A stretch of DNA of 45,370 bases from JBGFRR01 sp041695045 (GTDB lineage Bacteria; Bacteroidota; Ignavibacteria; UBA10030): positions 1-45,370 of the forward strand of contig JBGFRR010000031.1 of assembly GCA_041695045.1 (NCBI GenBank), written 5' to 3'. Each line of letters opens with the position of its first letter. Positions within the stretch are counted from its first letter, which is position 1. The position numbers and the translations under genes were made by a program. The notes under the pieces were generated by a model. The model had not been told where the DNA came from. It ran no database searches and was given only the letters and a program-made list of their open reading frames with translations. Shown here piece after piece: positions 31,607-40,309 of the stretch.

Positions 31607-32122
31607 TTACCCTGTGCGATACTGTGCAACATAGCGGATATAGTTCAATGCAGAGTGCTCAAGCATCGTTCGCTCCGACGAGGTCAAGTTACGGCGCACC
31701 CACGCCGGAACTCCTGCAACAAGCGCTCCTTCAGGAACGACAAACCCTTCCGCGACGACAGCCCCCGCCGCCACAAGCGCATACGGCCCCACAACCGCTC
31801 CGTCAAGAATGACCGCTCCCATCCCGATCAAACAGAAATCTTGTACCGTCGCTCCATGCACAACGGCGTTGTGTCCTATTGTCACCGACGAACCGATGAC
31901 TAAGGGATGGCGCTCATGCGTTACATGCAAGACACAGTTATCCTGAACATTGGTTCGATTGCCGATGCGGACAAAGTTCACATCCCCTCGAACGACTGCA
32001 TTAAACCACACACTGCTTTCCTCACCAATCTCCACATCCCCAATGATGCGAGCGCCCTCAGCAAGGAACACCGATTCATGAAGCTTCGGAGTAACGCCAC
32101 GGAACGGAAGGACTGAGCTCAT
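31607..32122 (-). CDS. Gamma-carbonic-anhydrase family protein
   Basis: A 171-residue left-handed parallel beta-helix protein of the YrdA/PaaY/gamma-CA type. Hexapeptide repeats are clear (GARIIG, DVEIGE, SVWFNA, TIGHNA, VVHGAT, LIGMGA, VILDGA, VVAEG). The metal-binding histidines are in VLHVTHER, TIGHNAVVHG. Such proteins form trimers; some hydrate CO2 and others are thioesterases or have no known activity. The start overlaps the DUF3108 stop by one base (TAATG), so translation is coupled. Confidence 0.88.
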   Translation of the reverse strand: MSSVLPFRGVTPKLHESVFLAEGARIIGDVEIGEESSVWFNAVVRGDVNFVRIGNRTNVQDNCVLHVTHERHPLVIGSSVTIGHNAVVHGATVQDFCLIGMGAVILDGAVVGPYALVAAGAVVAEGFVVPEGALVAGVPAWVRRNLTSSERTMLEHSALNYIRYVAQYRTG

Positions 32123-33018
32123 TATCGTTTTTCAAACCTCGGCGGCGACCAGCCCGGTCGGTTCCACCTCTCTAACTCAATGTAGATGCTTCCAATGAGC
32201 ACTTTCATGCGAGCGACCACGGGCACGCGTGCGTTGTCGTTGCTGAACCACCCACGAAAAGCACCGGTCAATCCGAAAACACCGGTATAATCTGCGCGGC
32301 CTTCAAGTTCAATCACCTCCACCGGATAGTTGACCGCATCGATCTCGACGGAAGTACGTTTGTTCATGTAGTTGATGAAGGTGTTGACTTCCTTGCTCTC
32401 GATCACCGTTGGGATGTTCATCCCCCCCTGTGTGTGCAGGTGTTTTCGTGCAAAATAGAAGGAGGTCAACCCATCCTGCGCCTTGCCGTTGATTGCCACA
32501 GTGTCGTACCCTTCGATTACCCTCTCCGCGTTCAGCCGCTGTGTGCTCCGCTCAACGACCACACGGTTCACATCATAATCAAAGCGGTAATGGCGAAAGG
32601 ACATTTCCTTGCTGGAGCTATCTTTGCTGAGCCAACTGTAGGAAAAGACCTCCTCGTCAAGCTCGCTTTCGAACACCACATGGAGATCGATAAACGGCAA
32701 GCCGGCAGCAGAATTGATGAGTGCTTGAGCTTTGTAGACCGTTCGGCCGTTGCGCTCAAAGCGGTCAATAACGCGAATCCGGATTCGACCTAACGTGAAA
32801 ATCGAGTAACTGACACGATATTCCAGGTCCTCCCCCACATGGAGGAGTGGGTCTTTTGCCGGGATGAACGCAAGAGACCCGGCATGCACCACGTAGCTTT
32901 GGGTAGGTACCGATGGGCACTGTGCAGGTTGACGAATCCCCCCAATCAGTCCAGTGGAAGCAAAAACAACAAGACAACTCAGAAGGATGAACGGCCTCTG
33001 CAAAACAGCAGTCCACAC
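32122..33018 (-). CDS. DUF3108-domain exported protein
   Basis: About 298 residues with an N-terminal hydrophobic segment (LQRPFILLSCLVVFASTGL) that suggests export to the periplasm. Residues from about 60 match DUF3108 (GEDLEYRVSYSIFTLGRIRI, SSKEMSFRHYRFDYD, DGLTSFYFARKH). The function of the family is not established; members are usually envelope proteins. Codon GTG 33018 is taken as the start since the frame upstream runs into the ctpA gene. It follows ctpA by 25 bases. Length is normal for the family. Confidence 0.78.
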   Translation of the reverse strand: MWTAVLQRPFILLSCLVVFASTGLIGGIRQPAQCPSVPTQSYVVHAGSLAFIPAKDPLLHVGEDLEYRVSYSIFTLGRIRIRVIDRFERNGRTVYKAQALINSAAGLPFIDLHVVFESELDEEVFSYSWLSKDSSSKEMSFRHYRFDYDVNRVVVERSTQRLNAERVIEGYDTVAINGKAQDGLTSFYFARKHLHTQGGMNIPTVIESKEVNTFINYMNKRTSVEIDAVNYPVEVIELEGRADYTGVFGLTGAFRGWFSNDNARVPVVARMKVLIGSIYIELERWNRPGWSPPRFEKR

Positions 33019-33043
33019 AAACCCCGTTCGACCGAAGGGCGTA

Positions 33044-34666
33044 CTAATTGAGCCTCGCAATCTTTTCGGCCTCAGGGAAGAGTGATACGGCGCGCTGGAA
33101 CTGATTGTCGATGTCCAGCATGACGGTCGCAAACCCTTCTGCACTCCAGTACGCTCGAGCAAGCTGTGCCTTCAGCCATGTTTTGAGGAACCGCGCGTCC
33201 TTTTCAAATTCTTTCTCGTCGATCGTCACACCGTTCTTCACAACAAACGAGCGGAAGCTCTTCAGCATGTCGTCCGATACGGTGAACGATTTCTTGAACG
33301 ACATCAAATCTTTTCCGTACTTCGCACGGAAGGCGGCGCCGCTGGCATCGAGATAGTCCTTGACGAACTGGTAGAACATATCCCTGCGGAAAATATTCTG
33401 CGAGGTGGATGTGTAACGTTCGCCTCTCACGATGTAATCCGGCGTGATGCCGCCGCCGCCGTACACCACACGGCCGGCGTTTGTCTTAAACACGGGGCGC
33501 GTGGTGTCCCTTTCACTTGAATGATCGAGGTTCTCTCCATCTTGCTCATCGCGCTCAAGCGCTTCCCGCTGGTACTCGCTCTTCTCCTTCCCTTCGTATG
33601 CACGCTGAATAAGCCGTCCACTGGGTGTATAGTACTTCGCAATCGTCAGGCGGAGGGCTGAACCGTCGTCAAGCTTCCATTGCCGCTGTACGAGGCCCTT
33701 GCCGAAGGTCGTCTCCCCGACGACCAGGCCTCGATCCCAGTCCTGAATGGCACCGGCAACGATCTCGCTGGCACTTGCCGACCCGTTGTTGACGAGCACA
33801 ATGACCGGCAGCTTTTCGAATGCATCACCTGTGCGCGCGAAGTAGGCTTCCTCAAACTCCGGACGGCGCGCTTTGGTGTAAACAATCTTTTTGGGATTAT
33901 CTTTCTGCCCGCCATCGAGGAACAGGTCGGCCATCTGAAATGCCTGGTCGAGATAGCCGCCAGAATTACCGCGGAGGTCAAGCATGAGTCGCTTCATCCC
34001 TTGCTGCTTGAGCTTCGTCAATGCGCGCTGCATCTCCGCGTTCGTTTGCTCACCGAACTTATTGACGCTGACATACGCCACTTCATCATTGACCATGAAC
34101 GCCGCATCGACGCTCAAGAGCGAGATTTCATCGCGCGTAATCTCGTACACCATCAACTCTGCTTCGCCCGGCCGTTTGATCGTTACCTTGACCTTCGTCC
34201 CTTTTGGCCCGCGTAAACTCTGCTGGACTTTGGTCTCGTTGAACCCGATCGCTGTCGAGTCATTAATCTTCACGATGCGGTCGTTGGGAAGGACGCCCAA
34301 CCGCGCCGAAGGACCGCCGCCGATGGTCTCGACAACAGTGATGGTATCATTCAGAATGCGGAAGGAAATGCCGATCCCTTCAAACTTGCCGCGGAACTCT
34401 TCGGCCACGCGCTCAAACGCTTTCGCAGGGATATACACCGAATGGGGGTCGAGCGTATTGAGCATGCCGGTAATTGCGGATTCGGTGAGCTGCTTGATGT
34501 CCGGCTCCTCAACATAGTACTTCTCCGTGAAGCTCAAGACCGCTCTCAGCTTGTTAAGCTGGTCATACAGAGAATCGCCCGAAATCGCATGGCTGATTTC
34601 CATGCCGGCGAAAACACTGACCAGCATGAGCGCGGCCACTGTCCAAATCGAGAATTGCTTTTTCAT
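33044..34666 (-). CDS. ctpA: C-terminal processing peptidase (S41, CtpA type)
   Basis: A 540-residue periplasmic serine protease. A signal or anchor segment (about 8-26) is followed by the N-terminal helical region (YVEEPDIKQLTESAI, TLDPHSVYI), a PDZ domain (EGIGISFRILNDTITVV, GVLPNDRIVKINDS) and the S41 core with the Ser in NGSASASEIVAGA and the Lys in GETTFGKGLVQ. It removes C-terminal tails from envelope proteins. A C-terminal extra domain (about 430-540) is helical. Promoter-like boxes lie at 34755-34784, so it starts the unit ctpA, DUF3108, gamma-CA, MBL. Confidence 0.95.
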   Translation of the reverse strand: MKKQFSIWTVAALMLVSVFAGMEISHAISGDSLYDQLNKLRAVLSFTEKYYVEEPDIKQLTESAITGMLNTLDPHSVYIPAKAFERVAEEFRGKFEGIGISFRILNDTITVVETIGGGPSARLGVLPNDRIVKINDSTAIGFNETKVQQSLRGPKGTKVKVTIKRPGEAELMVYEITRDEISLLSVDAAFMVNDEVAYVSVNKFGEQTNAEMQRALTKLKQQGMKRLMLDLRGNSGGYLDQAFQMADLFLDGGQKDNPKKIVYTKARRPEFEEAYFARTGDAFEKLPVIVLVNNGSASASEIVAGAIQDWDRGLVVGETTFGKGLVQRQWKLDDGSALRLTIAKYYTPSGRLIQRAYEGKEKSEYQREALERDEQDGENLDHSSERDTTRPVFKTNAGRVVYGGGGITPDYIVRGERYTSTSQNIFRRDMFYQFVKDYLDASGAAFRAKYGKDLMSFKKSFTVSDDMLKSFRSFVVKNGVTIDEKEFEKDARFLKTWLKAQLARAYWSAEGFATVMLDIDNQFQRAVSLFPEAEKIARLN

Positions 34667-34754
34667 TCAACCCATCCTTCCAATCGATATGCGATATGTT
34701 ACGGCCTTCTTTTCCAACGTGAAAGCCTCTGCGCGAGTTTCACTCGCCACTCTC

Positions 34755-34784
34755 ATTCTAAGCGAAAACGCCAATGAGGGACAA
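34755..34784 (-). promoter_or_regulatory. Sigma70-type promoter for ctpA
   Basis: On the minus strand TTGTCC (34779-34784), 18 bases, TAGAAT (34755-34760). A perfect hairpin GCGAGT-gaa-ACTCGC follows in the leader at 34733-34747. The rest of the gap 34667-34865 has no gene. Confidence 0.45.
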
Positions 34785-34865
34785 CATCGGACAAATTAAG
34801 GGAAATAGGCTTAAAATCAAGTTCAAAGATGCTCCCCCCATCGTCCGGTTTGAACGTGCCGGATG

Positions 34866-35450
34866 CTACGGTGTGCAGAATCGATTGGAAACATAGCTGC
34901 GATGATGCTGGAAGGTTGCTTTGCTCGACCGCGCGACGACAAAGCCCACAACGTCAAACACTTTGAGCTCTGCACTGATGGTGAACGTCAACGGGACGGT
35001 GATGAGTCGCTGCGAGCATGTCGGATCGCGATGATATGACATCCAATCTTCGATCCGCCGGCCGTCATCGGCAACAAAGTCCCATGATACGCCAAGCCGG
35101 ATAGAATCCCCCGGCAGGATCGTCAACCTGCCTGTGGTGCGATTGTACTGAGGCGCGGAGATAACATTAGCCGGCGTGATCGAAAAGGTTTTCCGGTACT
35201 CGCTGTTACGATCCCACACGATCCGTAGCGTCCCCCGAAGGTAGGCCTGACCATCCAACGCTTCATCGAAAACGTTTGAGACTGTCAGATAGCCTTTGAG
35301 GGAATTATCCGTCGGACTGATCACATACTGACCCCACGTGATCGCTTGTAGAATTTGATCCGGGTCGTTGTGAACCGGCAACTCCTCTTTGCACGAGAGG
35401 CTGAAGAGGAGAATTGGCACAAGCCGCCAGATGATATTCCCCGTACGCAT
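34866..35450 (-). CDS. Predicted lipoprotein of unknown function
   Basis: A 194-residue protein with a lipoprotein signal: MRTGNIIWRLVPILLFSLSC, where Cys20 would be lipidated after a LFSLS-C lipobox. The mature part looks like an immunoglobulin-like beta sandwich (GYLTVSNVFDE, LRIVWDRNSEYRK, PGDSIRLGVSWDF). I do not recognise the family. It follows the TonB-dependent receptor by five bases, so it is likely to be an accessory lipoprotein of that receptor, as SusD or similar lipoproteins are in related bacteria, though it is not SusD-like. It is the last gene of this operon. Confidence 0.7.
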   Translation of the reverse strand: MRTGNIIWRLVPILLFSLSCKEELPVHNDPDQILQAITWGQYVISPTDNSLKGYLTVSNVFDEALDGQAYLRGTLRIVWDRNSEYRKTFSITPANVISAPQYNRTTGRLTILPGDSIRLGVSWDFVADDGRRIEDWMSYHRDPTCSQRLITVPLTFTISAELKVFDVVGFVVARSSKATFQHHRSYVSNRFCTP

Positions 35451-35455
35451 CCGTC

Positions 35456-38002
35456 TCAGAACCCCACCCGCATTCCGATTTTCGTCCGGCGCGGGTCGTA
35501 GTACGCACTCGGGTCGCCCAACTCGCCGCCAATCCGTCCGCTGGAATCATACCACCGCACGTTTTTCCTATTGATCACGTTCCTCATGTCAGCATAGACG
35601 GTAAGGGCATAGCGTTTTGCCGCGTCCAACTCGAAACGGCGTGAGAGCTTTATATTCAGGAACACAACGTGCCCCATCCGAGCATTGTTCGGCAGCAATT
35701 GTTTCGATGGATCGGTCGGCGTGAAGCCGTCTCGTGTGGGATAAAAGGTATAGGGACGGGGAGAATTGTAGAGCAACACAACATTGCCCTGAATGCCGTA
35801 GGGAAGCGCTGCCTCGGCGTCAACTTTGATGGTGTGGCGCTGATCCCAGCTGAGCGGAAAGGGCTTCACCGCGAGCGGGAATCCCCACTGGGCATAATTC
35901 ACGCCTTGATTCACATACTCACTCAGTCCTTCCGTGAACATGAGGCTGTAGGAAAGACTCCCCGAAAGTTTCTCATCCCTTTCCCGACTCAGGATAAATT
36001 CCAAACCGGTTGCATTCGCTTCGGAGTTATTGACGTATGAGGCAAAGCCGTAATCTCCCGCCGACTTGCTGTCGAACGGAATGAGCGTTTTCGAATCAAT
36101 CTGGTTCTTCGTTGCCTTCCTGAAATACGTCGCCGACACGACGACGTTGTCGCTGATGCCGTGCTTGTAACCGATCTCCCACGCGATCGTTCGCTCGGGT
36201 TCAAGGTCGGGATTGCCGGCGATGACGTTCCTCGCTCCGTGTCGAAGCTGCGCCGTGTTGATACCGGAGTACAGGTAGTCAAAGAGCGGAAACTGGAAGT
36301 AGTGCCCGAAGTTCACGAAAAAGAAACTCGAAGGACCGACGGGGCCGGCGAAGGAAATCCTCGGACTCACTTGATGCTTCACCTTTGCCCTCACCGTACC
36401 TGCAACGCGCTGCTCAAACTCTTGAGGACTGACCGGAATGAACTCCACGAGCGGCCGTTCCGCAGTCGGGTCGAGGAAATCCCACCGCAAGCCGACCGTC
36501 AGGTTCGACCCATCCTTCACGAGCTGAACCTTGTCCTGAATGTACACGCTCCCCGACCGCGGCGAGTAACGATACGAGTTGCTGTAATTCAACAACGGCG
36601 CATCGACAACGGGCTTGCCGAAATAGGTCGTTTGCGGCTCGTACTTCACAAGGTCGGAGGTAATCGCGTACTGATTGAACTCGGCTCCAATCTTGAGCAA
36701 ATGCAATCTGTCGAGATGCGCGGTGAAGTCGGCCTTGAGTGTATACACCACCTGCTCGGCATCAGCCCACCAGTTCCGCTCCCCAGCGACAATGTAGCGC
36801 AGGTAGAAATCATACTCGTACGACTGCAGTGAGAGAGCATCCTTCGGCTTGTCATTGATCCGATTGCGCTGGTAGAAGCGACTGAGGCTGAGCGTATAGT
36901 ATGCATTGTCGGAGAGCGTGTGCGAGAAGATCGCCGCGAGCCGGTACGCGTCGCGGTGCCGCGCGGGCAGGCCATTCAGATTGAAGCGCCAACTGAACTC
37001 ATAATCCCGCCACGACCGCAGAGAATACAGCGCCTGTGTCGTCAGGCGGACGGTTGGAGAAAGAAGATACTCGACCTTCGCAAAGCCCATCACCTCTTTG
37101 CTGATGGGAGAAGAAAAGAAATGCTGGAAATCCTGCCACCACCGTGTATCGGATGCAAGGAATGTCGTTGCGGAGAAATACAAGAGGCGTTCGGGGATAA
37201 CGGGCCCGCCGGCGGAGACTTCAACCTCCGTCGCTTTATCCGTTTGCTGTGCGATCGATGTCGGCAGCCATTGATCCCGCTCCGCCCGAACGCCGATCTG
37301 ATGGCGAGTGCCGCCGGTCTTGGTAATCACATTGACCACACCGGATAACGCGTTGCCGTACTCCGCGTCGAAGCCGCCGGTGTGAATCGTTAATCCACTG
37401 ATGGAGCTTTTCGGCAAGCTGGTGCCCAGTCCGCCGCCAAGCACGTCCTGCACGGGAAACCCATCGACAAGAAAGAAGACTTCATTCGTTTTTCCGCCGC
37501 GCACATTTCCTTCCACCGTCGTTCCGGGCTGGAGCGCTAACACCTCCTGAAATGCCGTAATCGGAAGCTTCTCAATCTTGATCTCGCCGATGCTAAACGC
37601 CGTTGCTGCAAGGTCTCTCTGAATAAGCGGACGCTGTGCTCGCACCTCCACAACATCTATCTCGATCGAAGCTTCTTCCATCTCAACATCGATTCGCGTG
37701 CGCAGGTCGGGAAGAATTGTCACGTCCCTCACCACGACTGTTGCGTACCCGACGATACTGAAGCGCACGTCGTACATGCCCGCGCGAATGTTCTTGATCT
37801 CGTAGTTTCCCTCTTCGTCCGTCGATCCCCCTTGCTGCCGACCGACAATGAGGATGTTCACGCTGAGTAACGGTGTGCGTAGTTCCTTCGCTACCACGCG
37901 GCCTTCTAGAATACCGGTGATGCCGCGCGGCGCCGCAACCGTCGACACAACAGAGGCGATAATCAGTGCAGCTACGAAAAGAAAGGGATACTGGAGCTTC
38001 AC
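35456..38002 (-). CDS. TonB-dependent outer membrane receptor
   Basis: An 848-residue receptor. The signal peptide (about 1-23) is followed by a carboxypeptidase-regulatory-like domain (GRVVAKELRTPLLSVNILI, about 34-115) and a plug domain (LPITAFQEVLALQPGTTV, then GGFDAEYGNALSGVVNVITKTG). The barrel fills the rest and ends in Phe (IGMRVGF). It imports an unknown ligand with energy from TonB. No TonB box can be named with certainty. The start overlaps the lysS stop by four bases (ATGA), an odd coupling of a receptor with a tRNA synthetase. A lipoprotein gene follows. Confidence 0.93.
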   Translation of the reverse strand: MKLQYPFLFVAALIIASVVSTVAAPRGITGILEGRVVAKELRTPLLSVNILIVGRQQGGSTDEEGNYEIKNIRAGMYDVRFSIVGYATVVVRDVTILPDLRTRIDVEMEEASIEIDVVEVRAQRPLIQRDLAATAFSIGEIKIEKLPITAFQEVLALQPGTTVEGNVRGGKTNEVFFLVDGFPVQDVLGGGLGTSLPKSSISGLTIHTGGFDAEYGNALSGVVNVITKTGGTRHQIGVRAERDQWLPTSIAQQTDKATEVEVSAGGPVIPERLLYFSATTFLASDTRWWQDFQHFFSSPISKEVMGFAKVEYLLSPTVRLTTQALYSLRSWRDYEFSWRFNLNGLPARHRDAYRLAAIFSHTLSDNAYYTLSLSRFYQRNRINDKPKDALSLQSYEYDFYLRYIVAGERNWWADAEQVVYTLKADFTAHLDRLHLLKIGAEFNQYAITSDLVKYEPQTTYFGKPVVDAPLLNYSNSYRYSPRSGSVYIQDKVQLVKDGSNLTVGLRWDFLDPTAERPLVEFIPVSPQEFEQRVAGTVRAKVKHQVSPRISFAGPVGPSSFFFVNFGHYFQFPLFDYLYSGINTAQLRHGARNVIAGNPDLEPERTIAWEIGYKHGISDNVVVSATYFRKATKNQIDSKTLIPFDSKSAGDYGFASYVNNSEANATGLEFILSRERDEKLSGSLSYSLMFTEGLSEYVNQGVNYAQWGFPLAVKPFPLSWDQRHTIKVDAEAALPYGIQGNVVLLYNSPRPYTFYPTRDGFTPTDPSKQLLPNNARMGHVVFLNIKLSRRFELDAAKRYALTVYADMRNVINRKNVRWYDSSGRIGGELGDPSAYYDPRRTKIGMRVGF

Positions 38003-39534
38003 TTCTCCGGTTTCATTTGTGGGAAGAAGATAACGTCGCGTATCGATGTCTGGCCGGTAAGCAGCATCGTCAGCCGGTCGATACCGATGCCGAGCCCGGC
38101 GGTGGGGGGCATGCCGTATTCGAGCGCACGAAGAAAGTCTTCATCGACCATGTGCGCTTCTTCGTCGCCGCGTGCGCGGAGCTTCCTGTGCTCCTCGAAG
38201 CGTGCGCGCTGGTCGAGCGGATCGTTCAGCTCCGAGAACGCATTGCACACTTCCTGGCCGTTCACGAACACCTCGAAACGTTCCACCAGCCCTTCTTCGG
38301 ACCGATGCCTCTTCGCAAGAGGCGATAGCTCGATCGGATAATCCGTGATGAATGTCGGCTGAATGAGATGCGGCTGCACGCGCACGCTAAAGATCTCATC
38401 GATCAATCCGCCGACGCCAATCCCCTCCTCAACGTCCACATGGAGGTCCTTCGCTACCGAGCGCACTTCGCGTTCGGATAGGCCGCGCAGGTTTCGTCCC
38501 GTGTATTCCTTTAGAGCGTCAAACATCGAAACTCGTTTCCACGGCGGTGTGACGTTGATCGCATGGCCGCCCATTGTGATTGTCGGTTTGCCGTTCACCG
38601 TGATAGCGACATCGTGAACGAGCTGCTCGGTAAGCTCCATCATCCAGATGTAGTCCTGGTAGGCGACATACAGCTCGAGCATCGTGAATTCAGGATTGTG
38701 GTTGCGGTCCATTCCCTCGTTGCGAAAATCTTTCGCAATCTCATACACGCCGTCAAAGCCGCCTACAATCAGCCGCTTGAGGTACAGCTCGTCAGCAATG
38801 CGAAGATAGAGGTCGATGTCGAGCGTGTTGTGGTGTGTCTTGAACGGCCTCGCCGTCGCACCGCCATAGACCGGCTGAAGAACGGGCGTTTCGACTTCGA
38901 GATAGCCGCGCGCATCGAGAAAGTTTCGTATCGTCCGCACAATCTTTGCCCGCTTGACGAATACCTCGCGCACCTCTGGGTTCACGATGAGGTCGACGTA
39001 GCGTTGGCGATAGCGAAGCTCTTTGTCGGAGAACGGGTCATAGACGACGTTGTTGCCGTGTTCGTCGATGCGTTCTTTCACAACGGGCAGAGGCCTGAGC
39101 GACTTGGCAAGGAGCACAAGCTCGCGTGCATGAACGGACACTTCTCCCGCCTTCGTCCGGAACACAAACCCCACCACGCCAATGATGTCGCCGATATCCA
39201 TCAGCTTGAACGCGTCGTAGCTCACGCCAAGCTCGTCTTTTTTGAGGTAGATCTGGATTTTGCCCTGGGAATCCTGGATATGGCAGAACGACGCCTTTCC
39301 CATGCGGCGTATGGACATGATACGTCCGGCCACGCGCACTGTCCGTTCCGGTGCGTCGTCGCGAAACGACTCGGCGATTTCCCGGGAAAAATCCTTCCGT
39401 TCGAATGCCGGCGGGTAGGGGTTGAAGTTGAGCTTTTTCAGCTCCTCCAACTCCTCACGCCGACGGCGCATGAGGTCGTTCAGGTCTTCGAGTTCAACTA
39501 CGGGCTGGGTCGGTTGATTGGTTGGTGTTGTCAC
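37999..39534 (-). CDS. lysS: Lysyl-tRNA synthetase, class II
   Basis: A 511-residue class II synthetase. The OB-fold anticodon-binding domain (VRVAGRIMSIRRMGKASFCH) is followed by the catalytic core with motif 2 (KDFRNEGMDRNHNPEFTMLE) and motif 3 (GLGIGIDRLTMLL), ending VIFFPQMKPEK. All features fit an active enzyme. It starts at GTG 39534, ten bases after rluB. It overlaps the TonB receptor gene by four bases downstream. Confidence 0.97.
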   Translation of the reverse strand: MTTPTNQPTQPVVELEDLNDLMRRRREELEELKKLNFNPYPPAFERKDFSREIAESFRDDAPERTVRVAGRIMSIRRMGKASFCHIQDSQGKIQIYLKKDELGVSYDAFKLMDIGDIIGVVGFVFRTKAGEVSVHARELVLLAKSLRPLPVVKERIDEHGNNVVYDPFSDKELRYRQRYVDLIVNPEVREVFVKRAKIVRTIRNFLDARGYLEVETPVLQPVYGGATARPFKTHHNTLDIDLYLRIADELYLKRLIVGGFDGVYEIAKDFRNEGMDRNHNPEFTMLELYVAYQDYIWMMELTEQLVHDVAITVNGKPTITMGGHAINVTPPWKRVSMFDALKEYTGRNLRGLSEREVRSVAKDLHVDVEEGIGVGGLIDEIFSVRVQPHLIQPTFITDYPIELSPLAKRHRSEEGLVERFEVFVNGQEVCNAFSELNDPLDQRARFEEHRKLRARGDEEAHMVDEDFLRALEYGMPPTAGLGIGIDRLTMLLTGQTSIRDVIFFPQMKPEK

Positions 39535-39544
39535 GGTGCGTCTC

Positions 39545-40309
39545 TTACGAATGTCTCATTCCCGCAATGCGCTTCAGGTGTTCAACTTCTTTGGATGAGA
39601 GCTTCCGCCATTTCCCACGCGCTAACCCTTCGGTGGTGATGCCTGCGAAGGAAACGCGCTCCAACTTCTTCGCCTCATACCGCAAGGCTTCAAACATTCT
39701 CCGCACCTGCCGATTGCGTCCTTCGTGGATGGCAATGTGGACTTCCGTTCGCCTCGTTCCGCGAACAACCTCAACGAACTTCGCGGACGCTTTCCCATCT
39801 TCCAGCCGCACACCGGCTTTCAGTTTTTGAACGTCGTCGTCGGTGATGCCGCGGTCGAGCGTAACGTGGTAGACTTTCTCGACTTCGTGCTTCGGATGAA
39901 GCAGCGCATTCGCAAGCTCGCCGTCGTTGGTGAGAATCAACACGCCGGTGGTATTGCGGTCTAATCGACCGACGGGAAAGGCCCGTTCCTTCACGTGGAC
40001 GTAATCCATCACCGTCGAGCGGCCGCGCTCGTCGCTCATCGTCGTGATGGTGTCCTTCGGCTTGTTAAGGACGAGATAGACGAGCTTCTCGGTGAGATGA
40101 ACGGGATTGCCGCGAACGGTGACCCGGTCTTTGAGAGGACGAACCTTGACGCCTAATGCCTGAACCACACGCCCGTTAATCTTGACAGCGCCCGAAAGAA
40201 TGAGTTCATCGTTGCTGCGGCGTGACCCGATCCCCGCCATCGCGAGAAACTTGTTTAGCCGAATACCCTCTTGATGAACCCTTGAATCTTCTCTTTCCAC
40301 GTTTGCCAT
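39545..40309 (-). CDS. rluB: Pseudouridine synthase, RluB/RsuA family
   Basis: A 254-residue rRNA pseudouridine synthase. An S4 domain (IRLNKFLAMAGIGSRRSNDELI) binds RNA. The catalytic Asp is in VGRLDRNTTGVLILTNDGEL, and KVYHVTL and EGRNRQVRRMFEAL complete the family motifs. It modifies 23S or 16S rRNA; RluB-like is preferred from the S4-first layout and the ScpB neighbour, which is a usual one. ATG 40309 makes a 55-base overlap with the scpB end; a later start such as GTG 40300 is possible. Confidence 0.9.
   Translation of the reverse strand: MANVEREDSRVHQEGIRLNKFLAMAGIGSRRSNDELILSGAVKINGRVVQALGVKVRPLKDRVTVRGNPVHLTEKLVYLVLNKPKDTITTMSDERGRSTVMDYVHVKERAFPVGRLDRNTTGVLILTNDGELANALLHPKHEVEKVYHVTLDRGITDDDVQKLKAGVRLEDGKASAKFVEVVRGTRRTEVHIAIHEGRNRQVRRMFEALRYEAKKLERVSFAGITTEGLARGKWRKLSSKEVEHLKRIAGMRHS

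Noticed and set aside
38563..39639. A 358-codon plus-strand open frame over lysS
   Set aside because: It lies antisense to a clear lysyl-tRNA synthetase; no family features.
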